From the NCBI GenBank assembly GCA_051745085.1, contig JBNJDR010000003.1, forward strand, positions 1 through 64,000: a stretch of 64,000 nucleotides of DNA, written 5' to 3'. Origin of the DNA: Halonatronomonas sp051745085 (lineage in GTDB: Bacteria > Bacillota > Halanaerobiia > Halanaerobiales > Halarsenatibacteraceae). Below the pieces are notes generated by a model, which worked only from the letters and a program-made list of their open reading frames with translations, did no database searches and had not been told where the DNA came from. The position numbers and the translations under genes are program-made. This document shows, piece after piece, positions 24,236 through 31,928 of this stretch (its first letter is position 1; each line of letters opens with the position of its first letter).

Positions 24236-25828
24236 ATGCCAACTGTTAAACGTGCTTTATTATCAGTGTCAGCTAAAGATAATTTAACTAAACTGGCTCA
24301 ATATTTACAGGACCAAGGTGTAGAATTAATAGCTACAGGGGGGACAGCTGCCTATCTAGAGAAGGAAGGTATTCCCGTAACTTTAGTTTCGGAAGTAACT
24401 GGATATCCATCTTTATTAGGAGGACGGGTTAAAACTTTACATCCAGATATCATGGCAGCTATTTTGGCCAGAAGAGATCAGGATTCAGATATGAATGATC
24501 TTGCCGAGCAGGAGATTGAACCAATCGATTTAGTCGTATGTAATCTTTATGAATTCTCGCGGAAGGTGGAGAGCAGCCCCGAAAATCACCAAGAGATTAT
24601 AGAAGCAATAGATATTGGTGGAGTTACTTTGATTAGGGCGGCGGCCAAAAATCATGTTGATATTACTGTCTTAACTCAACCTGAACAGTATGATGAATTT
24701 ATAAATACGCATCGAAGCGGTGAGATTAATTTAAATTATCGCTCGCGTATGGCTCAAAAAGCCTTTGAGCATACTGCAGAATATGATGCTCGAATTGCTG
24801 AGTATTTTGCAGATTTAGAAAAGGATAATGACCTCCAAGCTAATGAGACCTTATTCCCTTCTAATCTGCAGTTAGATTTTTCTCTTCGGAAAGAATTGAA
24901 GTATGGAGAAAATCCTCATCAAAAGGGAGCTCTTTATCATAATTCCAGATTTAATAAAGGTACATCACTATTGACCGCAGAGCAGTTGAACGGAGGGCAA
25001 TTGTCATATAATAATTATAATGATAGCCAGGCAGCTTTAGATTTAATCCTGGAGTTTCCTGATAAACCAGCTGCAGCCATAGTAAAACATACTAATCCTT
25101 GTGGATTAGCTCGAGCCCATTCACCGGTAGTGGCTTTTAGAAAAGCGTACGCAGGTGATCCACAATCAGCCTACGGTAGTATCGTAGCCCTTAATAAACC
25201 AGTTGAAGCAAATTTAGCCCGAGAGATGACCAGCGGCCGCAAGTACATTGAAATTGTAATAGCACCTTCATTTACTGATGAGGCAGTTTCCACTTTAACT
25301 GGTAGGTGGGATGACATAAAGTTATTAGCTTTAGGAGAACTGCAGAAACCTGAACCAAATAGTATAGAATTTAGGTCTATATCTTCAGGTATGCTTATTC
25401 AGGAAATTGATATAAATTACAGTGAATTTGATAATTTAAAGCTTGTTACCGATCCGGATCAGGACAAAAAACCTAAGAAGAGAGAGATGGAAGCCCTGGA
25501 GTTAGCCTGGTTTGCTGCTAAGCATGTCCGTTCTAATGCAGTAGTATTAGCAAGAGGAAAATCAATAGTGGGAGTAGGAGCAGGTCAGATGAGTCGGGTA
25601 GATGCAGTTAGATTGGCTGGTAGAAAAGCAGCAGGAAGACAATTTGGCGGGGTAATGGCTTCAGATGCTTTCTTTCCATATCCGGATGCGATAGAACTTG
25701 CCGCAGAATTCAATGTAAAATCGATAATTCAACCCGGCGGTTCTATTAGAGATGAAGACGTAATTAAAGCCTGCAAAGAGCACAATATTAAAATGTATTT
25801 TACAGGAAAACGTCATTTCAAACATTAA
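24236..25828 (+). CDS. purH: Bifunctional AICAR transformylase / IMP cyclohydrolase
   Basis: It completes IMP synthesis from AICAR using 10-formyl-THF. The 530-residue length matches the fused enzyme. The N-terminal IMP cyclohydrolase (about 1-200) begins KRALLSVSAKDNLTKLAQYL and has GGTAAYLEKEGIP and GGRVKTLHP. The transformylase part contains LRYGENPHQ-like LKYGENPHQ, KHTNPCGLARA and MASDAFFPYPDAIE. It lies 11 bp after purB; AICAR from PurB feeds it directly. Other pur genes are not in the window. Confidence 0.97.
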   Translation: MPTVKRALLSVSAKDNLTKLAQYLQDQGVELIATGGTAAYLEKEGIPVTLVSEVTGYPSLLGGRVKTLHPDIMAAILARRDQDSDMNDLAEQEIEPIDLVVCNLYEFSRKVESSPENHQEIIEAIDIGGVTLIRAAAKNHVDITVLTQPEQYDEFINTHRSGEINLNYRSRMAQKAFEHTAEYDARIAEYFADLEKDNDLQANETLFPSNLQLDFSLRKELKYGENPHQKGALYHNSRFNKGTSLLTAEQLNGGQLSYNNYNDSQAALDLILEFPDKPAAAIVKHTNPCGLARAHSPVVAFRKAYAGDPQSAYGSIVALNKPVEANLAREMTSGRKYIEIVIAPSFTDEAVSTLTGRWDDIKLLALGELQKPEPNSIEFRSISSGMLIQEIDINYSEFDNLKLVTDPDQDKKPKKREMEALELAWFAAKHVRSNAVVLARGKSIVGVGAGQMSRVDAVRLAGRKAAGRQFGGVMASDAFFPYPDAIELAAEFNVKSIIQPGGSIRDEDVIKACKEHNIKMYFTGKRHFKH

Positions 25829-25845
25829 TAATATAGAAAGGGCAC

Positions 25846-25874
25846 TTGACTTTACCTAATGAATTTATTATACT
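25846..25874 (+). promoter_or_regulatory. Promoter for thrS
   Basis: TTGACT (25846-25851), 17-bp spacer, TATACT (25869-25874). It starts the T-box leader RNA near 25881. Confidence 0.85.
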
Positions 25875-25880
25875 AAAATA

Positions 25881-26137
25881 AATAAATAGAAAAGCATTGA
25901 AGGGAAGAGTAATCAGAAACTTTAAATTTACAGAGAATGATGTCTGCGGCTGAAAGCATCTAATTTAAAATCTGATGAAGACCATCCTGGAGTTGATTTT
26001 AAGAAATTCATTGATGAGTATTAAAATCCGGAGCCTGGCCGTTAACCAGAAGAAGTGGGGCATTGCAAGACCCAATTAGAGTGGAACCGCGAGCTTATTA
26101 GCCCGTCTCTAGGTAGTACTAGAGGCGGGCATTTTTT
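25881..26137 (+). promoter_or_regulatory. T-box riboswitch, threonine specifier ACC
   Basis: The T-box core AGAGTGGAACCGCG is at 26078-26091. The AGTA-type bulge (GAAGAGTAATCAG) is near 25905, and the distal Stem I signature at 25933-25960. The specifier on the 3' side of Stem I reads ACC (25981-25983) followed by A and CCTGGAG, the standard layout, and matches Thr. A terminator of GCCCG.CTCTAG with CTAGAG.CGGGC (26101-26130) and a T-run follows. Uncharged tRNA-Thr should open thrS. This leader fills the whole gap between purH and thrS. Confidence 0.95.
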
Positions 26138-26162
26138 ATTTTATATAAGGAGGATGATAAAT

Positions 26163-28094
26163 ATGGTACAAATTACTTTACCAGATGGATCAAAAAAAGA
26201 ATATGAAGCAGGGGTCACAGTTGAAAAGATAGCCTATGATATAGGGAGAAGGTTAGGCAAGGATGCTGTTGGAGGGATAGTAAACGGAAAGGAAGTAGAT
26301 GTATACCATGAAATTGAAGAGGATGCTGAACTTTCAATTATTACCATAGACTCTGAGGAAGGCCTGGATATTTTAAGGCATACAGCTTCTCACATTATGG
26401 CTCAAGCTGTAAAAGAGCTATATGCTAATGTTCAGGTGGCTATAGGGCCAATAATAGATGAAGGTTTCTATTATGACTTTGACCTTGAAGAAACAATTTC
26501 TACTGAAGATTTGGATAAAATCAAAAATAAGATGCAGGAAATAATCGATAAAGATCTCCCCGTTCGCCGAATGGTATTGCCTCGAGATGAAGCTATTAAA
26601 TTAATGCAGAAGAGAAATGAAAAATATAAGGTTGAATTGATCAAAGAATTGGAAGATAATATGATCAGTTTATATGAACAAGGTGATTTCATCGATCTCT
26701 GTCGAGGTCCTCACCTGCCTAGAACAGGAATGATAAAAGCTTTTGAACTGTTGAGCGTGGCTGGAGCCTATTGGCGGGGAGACGAAAATAAGGAGATGTT
26801 ACAAAGGATTTATGGAACGGCGTTCGCTTCTGAAAAAGAGCTTGAAATATTTCTCCAGCAGCGAGAAGAGGCTAAAAAGAGAGACCATAATAAACTAGGA
26901 AGACAGTTAGACTTATTTATGACTTCGGATTTAATAGGCCAGGGGCTTCCTCTCTTGAAACCAAAAGGAGCTAAGATAGTTCAAATCCTGCAAAGGTTTA
27001 TCGAAGACGAAGAGGAAAAACGTGGATATTTGAATACGATGACTCCCTTCATGGCTAAAAAAGATTTGTATGAGACTTCTGGTCACTGGGAACATTATAA
27101 AGATGACATGTTCCTTATAGGAGATGAAGAAAAAGATGAAGAGGTTATGGCCTTAAGGCCTATGACATGTCCCTTTCAGTTTCAAATATACAATTCAGAG
27201 CTTAGAAGTTATCGGGACTTACCGTTGAGGTATTCAGAGACTTCTAAACTCTTTAGAAATGAAGCTTCCGGGGAAATGCATGGTTTAATTAGACTAAGAC
27301 AGTTTACGATTTCCGAAGGTCACTTAATATGTACTCCTGAGCAGTTAGAAGAAGAATTTTTAGGAGTAATTGATCTAGTAAATTACGTAATGGAGACAAT
27401 AGGGATTAAAGAGGATATCTGGTATCGCTATTCTCGATGGGATCCCAATAAAAAAGGCAAATATATTGATAATCCAGAAGCCTGGGAAGATACCCAAAAT
27501 AAAATGGAAAAAATCTTGGAAAAATTGGATCTCGATTATGAAGTAGCAGATGGAGAAGCTGCTTTTTATGGCCCAAAACTTGATATCCAGTTTAAGAATG
27601 TTCACGGTAAAGAAGACACTATTATTACAATTCAGATAGACTTTAGTCTTCCAGAAAGATTCGATATGACTTATGTAGATAGTAAAAATGAGAAACAACG
27701 CCCATATGTAATCCATAGAACCTCTATCGGCTGCTATGAAAGAACTTTAGCTATGTTGATCGAGAAATATGCTGGAGCCTTTCCAACCTGGTTAGCCCCG
27801 GTTCAGGCGAAAATAATACCCATATCGGATGATCAGAAAGAATATGCCGCCCAAGTGCAGAATAGACTGCAAAACTTCAATATCAGAGTTGAAGTAGATA
27901 AAAGAGATGAAAAAGTGGGATACAAAATTAGAGAGGCCCAGGTAGAGCAGGTTCCTTACATGTTAATAGTTGGTTCTCGGGAAGAAGAAGATGGTACAGT
28001 TTCGGTAAGAGATAGACGAGAAGGTGATCTTGGAGCTATATCACTTCAGAATTTTATTAATGATATTAATAAGGAGATTGCAGAGAAAAGTTAA
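26163..28094 (+). CDS. thrS: Threonine--tRNA ligase
   Basis: It charges tRNA-Thr. From ATG 26163 (site AAGGAGG) the protein has 643 residues; the frame is open back to 26055, but that stretch is T-box and terminator RNA. Domains: TGS (1-60, VQITLPDGSKKEYEAG), editing/SAD domain (about 70-220, with LRHTASHIMAQAV and FIDLCRGPHLPRTG), class II catalytic core (motif 2 around RPMTCPFQFQIY and LRQFTISEGH, motif 3 near RPYVIHRTSIGCYER) and the C-terminal anticodon domain (PVQAKIIPISDDQ). All standard. Confidence 0.98.
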   Translation: MVQITLPDGSKKEYEAGVTVEKIAYDIGRRLGKDAVGGIVNGKEVDVYHEIEEDAELSIITIDSEEGLDILRHTASHIMAQAVKELYANVQVAIGPIIDEGFYYDFDLEETISTEDLDKIKNKMQEIIDKDLPVRRMVLPRDEAIKLMQKRNEKYKVELIKELEDNMISLYEQGDFIDLCRGPHLPRTGMIKAFELLSVAGAYWRGDENKEMLQRIYGTAFASEKELEIFLQQREEAKKRDHNKLGRQLDLFMTSDLIGQGLPLLKPKGAKIVQILQRFIEDEEEKRGYLNTMTPFMAKKDLYETSGHWEHYKDDMFLIGDEEKDEEVMALRPMTCPFQFQIYNSELRSYRDLPLRYSETSKLFRNEASGEMHGLIRLRQFTISEGHLICTPEQLEEEFLGVIDLVNYVMETIGIKEDIWYRYSRWDPNKKGKYIDNPEAWEDTQNKMEKILEKLDLDYEVADGEAAFYGPKLDIQFKNVHGKEDTIITIQIDFSLPERFDMTYVDSKNEKQRPYVIHRTSIGCYERTLAMLIEKYAGAFPTWLAPVQAKIIPISDDQKEYAAQVQNRLQNFNIRVEVDKRDEKVGYKIREAQVEQVPYMLIVGSREEEDGTVSVRDRREGDLGAISLQNFINDINKEIAEKS

Positions 28095-28112
28095 ACAATA
28101 TTTGAATGTTTG

Positions 28113-28141
28113 TTGACTAGCAACCATATTTCTGATATAAT
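28113..28141 (+). promoter_or_regulatory. Promoter for infC-rpmI-rplT
   Basis: TTGACT (28113-28118), 17-bp spacer, TATAAT (28136-28141). The leader RNA would begin near 28148. Confidence 0.88.
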
Positions 28142-28147
28142 CAACTG

Positions 28148-28309
28148 CAGTGACAATAAAGTAGAAGCGCCTGCTTCTCACCAGTGATAGGATTACTGGT
28201 TAATAGCTACCATCACCTCGATTATAGTTAGATTATATTACTATTTGAGGTATTAGTAGTTTACTTTAGTTTATTAAGCGGGCGATCTACGTGATCCCCG
28301 CTTTTTTGT
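28148..28309 (+). promoter_or_regulatory. L20-type autoregulatory leader with terminator
   Basis: This is about 160 nt ahead of infC. Hairpin AGAAGC-GCCT-GCTTCT (28163-28178) followed by TCACC and a second hairpin CCAGT...ACTGG (28181-28199) resembles the firmicute L20 leader, which copies the L20 site on 23S rRNA. A terminator, AAGCGGG.GATC paired with GATC.CCCGCTT (28276-28303) plus TTTT, lies 40 bp before infC. Excess L20 should favour termination of infC-rpmI-rplT. The match is by eye. Confidence 0.75.
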
Positions 28310-28345
28310 TGTTTTATTGGTTAAATATATTAGGAGGTGGATAAA

Positions 28346-28861
28346 ATCGTAGAAGATTTACGGGTTAATCAGCAGATTAGAGCCCGGGAAGTAAGATTGA
28401 TTGATCCTGAAGGTGAACAGATCGGGATTAAATCTATCCGGGAAGCAATGGATGAGGCAGAAAAAAGAGAGATGGACTTAGTAGAAGTTGCTCCCCAGGC
28501 AAATCCCCCGGTCTGCCGTATTATGGATTACGGCAAGTATAAGTATGAACAGGCCAAGAAAGAAAAAGAAGCTAAGAAAAACCAGAATGTCATGAATGTT
28601 AAAGAAGTTCAAATGGGTGTTAAAATTGATGATCATGATTTCGATGTTAAACTTAAGCAGGCCAGAAGATTTTTGAATGATAAAGATAAAGTTAAAGTCC
28701 GTATTCGCTTTAGAGGTCGAGAGATGATGCATCAAGAAATCGGCCATGAACTAATGCAGAGGATTATTGAAGGCACCAAAGATCTCGGATCAGTTGAAAG
28801 CAAACCGAGAATGGAAGGTCGCAATATGATGATGTTCATTACACCTGACAGCGATAAATAA
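28346..28861 (+). CDS. infC: Translation initiation factor IF-3 (probable AUC start)
   Basis: IF-3 binds the 30S subunit and rejects wrong initiator pairs. It has 171 residues, with an N-domain (VNQQIRAREVRLIDPEGEQIGI), a lysine-rich linker and C-domain (VKVRIRFRGREMMHQEIGHE). No ATG, GTG or TTG is usable: GTG 28337 lies inside the Shine-Dalgarno AGGAGGT. ATC at 28346 is 8 bp after it and fits the family start. AUU/AUC starts on infC are known (E. coli AUU, Myxococcus AUC) and let IF-3 repress itself. rpmI and rplT follow. Confidence 0.95.
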   Translation: MVEDLRVNQQIRAREVRLIDPEGEQIGIKSIREAMDEAEKREMDLVEVAPQANPPVCRIMDYGKYKYEQAKKEKEAKKNQNVMNVKEVQMGVKIDDHDFDVKLKQARRFLNDKDKVKVRIRFRGREMMHQEIGHELMQRIIEGTKDLGSVESKPRMEGRNMMMFITPDSDK

Positions 28862-28900
28862 TTTTAACTTTTCTTAATAATAAATAAAGGAGGTTTTCTC

Positions 28901-29098
28901 ATGCCAAAGATGAAGACTCATAAAGGTATAGCTAAAAGAGTAAAGAAGACTGGCACTGGCAAATTGAAGAGAAAGAAAGCTAATAAAGGTCATCTTCAAA
29001 CCAAAAAAAGTGCTGATCGGAAGAGAAAACTAAGAAAAAGCACTTTAGTTGACGATGCTCATGCAAAAAAATACAAGCAATTATTACCCTATGAATAA
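28901..29098 (+). CDS. rpmI: 50S ribosomal protein L35
   Basis: A 65-residue basic protein of the large ribosomal subunit, starting PKMKTHKGIAKRVKKTGTGK with the conserved Lys/Arg-rich core. ATG 28901 follows AAAGGAGG. The order infC-rpmI-rplT is universal in firmicutes and is controlled by the leader upstream of infC. Confidence 0.98.
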   Translation: MPKMKTHKGIAKRVKKTGTGKLKRKKANKGHLQTKKSADRKRKLRKSTLVDDAHAKKYKQLLPYE

Positions 29099-29151
29099 AT
29101 AATTTATGGATTAATTTATATTATTGTTCATGTTGAAAGGAGTGTTTGACG

Positions 29152-29505
29152 ATGCCACGCGTAAAAAGAGGAAGTAAGGCCAGGAAGCGAAGAAAAGGTA
29201 TTTTAAAAAACGCCAAAGGTTTTTTTGGCTCAAGGAGTAAACTTTTCCGTCCTGCTAAGCAGGCTGTAATGAGATCATTGGATTCTGCTTACCGAGATAG
29301 AAGACGGAAGAAAAGAGAGTTCCGTCGTCTCTGGATCACCAGAATCAATGCTGCAGCTCGGCAAAATGGTATGTCTTATAGCCGAATGATTAATGGCTTA
29401 AAGAAAGCTAATGTTGAGATAGATCGTAAGATAATGGCTGATATGGCAGTTAATGATAAAGACGGATTTAAAGAACTGGTTGAGTTAGCTCAAAGTCAGC
29501 TGTAA
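29152..29505 (+). CDS. rplT: 50S ribosomal protein L20
   Basis: A 117-residue basic protein that helps assemble the 50S subunit and represses its own operon. It starts PRVKRGSKARKRRKGIL and has the helix with GFFGSRSKLFRPAKQAVMRS. The start is ATG 29152 (site GAAAGGAG); an in-frame TTG two codons earlier is not needed. A terminator follows directly. Confidence 0.98.
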   Translation: MPRVKRGSKARKRRKGILKNAKGFFGSRSKLFRPAKQAVMRSLDSAYRDRRRKKREFRRLWITRINAAARQNGMSYSRMINGLKKANVEIDRKIMADMAVNDKDGFKELVELAQSQL

Positions 29506-29520
29506 TTATAAAGCAATTTA

Positions 29521-29546
29521 AAGCCCGGGTAAATTCCGGGCTTTAA
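29521..29546 (+). terminator. Terminator after rplT
   Basis: AAGCCCGG (29521-29528) pairs with CCGGGCTT (29536-29543), loop GTAAATT, then TTAATTA. It closes the infC operon. Confidence 0.85.
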
Positions 29547-29575
29547 TTATATATACAGGATTCGAGGTGAAAAAA

Positions 29576-30376
29576 GTGGCTGAGATTAAAGAGCTTAATA
29601 GCCGCCAAAATAAGAATATTAAGAAGTTAATCAAATTAAAATCAAAAAAATATAGAGATAAATATCAGTGCTTTATAATTGAAGGATATCAATTAATTAC
29701 CGCGAGCCTGGATACAAACATAAATTTAGAACAAATTTTTGTCAGTGAGAATGTTAAAATAAGTAGGGAGTTAAATAATTTAGCTGAACAGTTACCAACG
29801 AAATGTAATATTTACTCTGTTCCCGAAGACATTTTTGCCGAAGCCGCTGGTACAGTAAATTCTCAGGGGATTTTGGCTGTATGTAGTCAGAGGGACTCTG
29901 AGCTAGATGAGCTGTTGGCCGGCGATGGTCCTTTACTTTTGCTTGCTCAAGTCCAGGATCCTGGCAATGCGGGGACATTAATCCGCTCGGCTGCAGCAGC
30001 AAATTTTACTGGCATAATTGCCTTAAAAGGCTCAGTTGATCTTTATAATCCCAAGGTAGTAAGAGCTAGCATGGGTGGCATTTTTATGACAAAAATAACC
30101 CGGAATATTGAGATGAATCAGTTAAAAAAACATTTACCTGCAAATCCAGTAAGAAGGTTAATTTTTGCTAGTCTAGAAGCAGATAATAGATATGATCAAT
30201 TCAAATATTTTTCTGGAGATATTCTAGTTATTGGAAACGAAGCTCAGGGGATCCCCCGGGAATTATATCAACTGCAGCATACATCAGTCGTTATTCCTAT
30301 ACCAGGAGAACTCCAATCTCTGAATGCAGCCATGGCAGGAACTGTAATAATTTTTGCTATGATTAAGGATGTATAA
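29576..30376 (+). CDS. TrmH/SpoU family RNA 2'-O-methyltransferase (YsgA-like)
   Basis: This is an S-adenosylmethionine-dependent knot-fold methylase of rRNA or tRNA, 266 residues. The N-terminal substrate-binding domain includes KYRDKYQCFIIEGYQLI; the SPOUT motifs are LLLAQVQDPGNAGTLIRSAAA, VIGNEAQGIPRE and IPIPGELQSLNAAMAGTVI. The start is GTG 29576 (site CGAGGTGA, spacing 8); GTG 29567 overlaps that site. In Bacillus the homologue ysgA also sits just upstream of pheS. The modified nucleotide is unknown. Confidence 0.92.
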   Translation: MAEIKELNSRQNKNIKKLIKLKSKKYRDKYQCFIIEGYQLITASLDTNINLEQIFVSENVKISRELNNLAEQLPTKCNIYSVPEDIFAEAAGTVNSQGILAVCSQRDSELDELLAGDGPLLLLAQVQDPGNAGTLIRSAAAANFTGIIALKGSVDLYNPKVVRASMGGIFMTKITRNIEMNQLKKHLPANPVRRLIFASLEADNRYDQFKYFSGDILVIGNEAQGIPRELYQLQHTSVVIPIPGELQSLNAAMAGTVIIFAMIKDV

Positions 30377-30403
30377 TATTACTCAGACCGGAAGTATAAG
30401 TGC

Positions 30404-30432
30404 TTGTCATAAACGTTAAGTTGTGGTATAAT
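30404..30432 (+). promoter_or_regulatory. Promoter for yqzL-like gene, T-box and pheST
   Basis: TTGTCA (30404-30409), 17-bp spacer, TATAAT (30427-30432). Start near 30439. The transcript would carry the small gene, then the T-box, then pheS-pheT. Confidence 0.85.
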
Positions 30433-30480
30433 TTAACTATTAATAATTGTCTCTCAAAATAATCTGAGGGAGTGGTCATA

Positions 30481-30600
30481 ATGCAGGTGACCCCATTGTT
30501 TTTTTGGAGAATTTTTGAAAAAACTGGTTCAATTTCAGCTTACTTAGCGTATCGGCAAATATTTCAGGTGAAGAAAGTAAAAAGGTATAATAAAGTTTAA
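30481..30600 (+). CDS. yqzL: Tiny YqzL-like protein, 39 residues
   Basis: A short gene from ATG 30481 to TAA 30598-30600, with GAGGGAG (30466-30472) about 8 bp before the ATG. The peptide begins MQVTPLFFWRIFEKTGSISA and continues with a Tyr/Arg stretch (YLAYRQIF) and a Lys-rich tail. The FFWxxFExTGSIxAYLxY core matches my memory of the YqzL family, small conserved firmicute proteins of unknown role; in Bacillus yqzL sits between era and recO, so this place is different. The stop codon abuts the T-box. Codon use is like the neighbours. Function unknown. Confidence 0.8.
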   Translation: MQVTPLFFWRIFEKTGSISAYLAYRQIFQVKKVKRYNKV

Positions 30601-30836
30601 AGGCGTAGATAAAGAGAGTAACTGAAGTAATTCTATATAAGGGAGATACTGCCTGAGACTGAGAGCAGTTCTGGAATTTTTCAGTGAAGTTCACTTTGGA
30701 GCCGGGGGTTGAAATGAAAGTAGGCCTCATCAGGAGTAAACCTGTTATCAATCGATTAAGTGGTCTGGATTAATTAAGTTCAGGCAATTTAGGGTGGTAC
30801 CGCGAGCCTCTCGTCCCTGTGACGGGAGTTTTTTGT
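30601..30836 (+). promoter_or_regulatory. T-box riboswitch, phenylalanine specifier TTC
   Basis: The core AGGGTGGTACCGCG is at 30791-30804. The Stem I AGTA bulge (AGAGAGTAACTGAAG) is near 30620. The 3' side of Stem I reads TTC (30688-30690), then A and CTTTGGAG, the standard specifier layout, matching Phe. The terminator is CTCTCGTC (30808-30815) with GACGGGAG (30821-30828), then six T. Uncharged tRNA-Phe should turn on pheS-pheT. With yqzL and its promoter this fills the gap before pheS. Confidence 0.95.
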
Positions 30837-30875
30837 TTTGTATAGGTTTTTGAATAAAATGGAGGTGAAGATTTA

Positions 30876-31901
30876 ATGGATATCGAAAAAATAATTAATG
30901 AAATCCTGGAAGAATTCAAACAGGAATTTAATGAGACAGAAGATTTAGATCAATTAGAAAAAATAAGAGTGAAGTATCTTGGTAAAAAAGGAAAAGTCCA
31001 AAATCTTTTTAATCAAATGGGTAATATTCCAGCAGAAGATAGGCCAGTGCTGGGCAAAGAAGCTAATATCTTAAAAAATAAGATGGAATCCCAACTAGAA
31101 AGCAAACAGGAAAAGCTGCAGGCCATCGCGAAAGAAAAGAAACTTAAAGATGAAAAGATAGATGTTACTTTACCTGGTCAAGCTGAAAGTAGGGGTTCTC
31201 GTCACCCTCTTTCGATTGTCACCGAAGAACTAGAAGAAATCTTTATCGGTTTAGGTTTCAAAATAGAGGAAGGTCCTGAACTGGAAAACGAATATTATAA
31301 CTTTGCTGCCTTAAATATTCCAGAAGAGCACCCTGCTCGAGATCTGCAGGATACGTTATACTTAAATGATGAGTATCTGCTTCGTACCCATACCTCGCCG
31401 GTTCAGGTTAGGACGATGGAAAAAACGAGTCCTCCTATCCGAATAATTGCCCCGGGAAGGGTGTATAGAGCTGACGAACTTGACGCTTCCCATTCTCCGG
31501 TTTTTCACCAATTAGAAGGGCTGGTAATTGATGAGGGAATAACTTTCGGTGATCTTAAAGGGACGATTAGAGCTATGGTAGAGGAAATTTATGGCCCTGA
31601 TCAGGAAGTACGTTTCCGCCCCAGCTATTTCCCTTTCACAGAGCCTTCTGCTGAGGTAGATGTTTCTTGCATAGTCTGCCAGGGAGAAGGCTGCAGCCTG
31701 TGCTCTCGAACTGGGTGGCTGGAAATAATGGGATCGGGTATGGTCCATCCCAATGTTTTAAGAATGTCTGGGATTGATCCAGAAAAATATAGCGGTTTTG
31801 CTTTTGGTATGGGGATCGACCGGATTACATTATTGAAATATGGTATAGATGATATTAGATTACTGTTTGAAAATGATCGTCGGTTTTTAAAACAATTTTA
31901 G
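30876..31901 (+). CDS. pheS: Phenylalanine--tRNA ligase alpha subunit
   Basis: The catalytic subunit of the alpha2-beta2 enzyme, 341 residues. An N-terminal coiled coil (1-85) contacts tRNA. The class II core includes RGSRHPLSIVTEELEEIF, motif 2 LRTHTSPVQVRTM and motif 3 FAFGMGIDRITLLKYG. A CIVCQGEGCSLC cysteine cluster lies near the end, common in firmicute PheS. ATG 30876 follows GGAGGTG. It is followed by pheT after 27 bp. Confidence 0.98.
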   Translation: MDIEKIINEILEEFKQEFNETEDLDQLEKIRVKYLGKKGKVQNLFNQMGNIPAEDRPVLGKEANILKNKMESQLESKQEKLQAIAKEKKLKDEKIDVTLPGQAESRGSRHPLSIVTEELEEIFIGLGFKIEEGPELENEYYNFAALNIPEEHPARDLQDTLYLNDEYLLRTHTSPVQVRTMEKTSPPIRIIAPGRVYRADELDASHSPVFHQLEGLVIDEGITFGDLKGTIRAMVEEIYGPDQEVRFRPSYFPFTEPSAEVDVSCIVCQGEGCSLCSRTGWLEIMGSGMVHPNVLRMSGIDPEKYSGFAFGMGIDRITLLKYGIDDIRLLFENDRRFLKQF

Positions 31902-31928
31902 ATCTAGCAATAAAGGAGGAAAAATCAA

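Noticed and set aside
30499..30505. T7 run after a small hairpin, looking like a terminator of a short RNA
   Set aside because: The T-run is TTG TTT TTT codons of the yqzL-like gene; the stems are weak (about 6 bp with bulges).
30563..30591. Promoter-like TTCAGG/TATAAT before the Phe T-box
   Set aside because: The -35 matches only 3 of 6 and the -10 is the TAT AAT codons of the yqzL-like gene. Not excluded, but weak.
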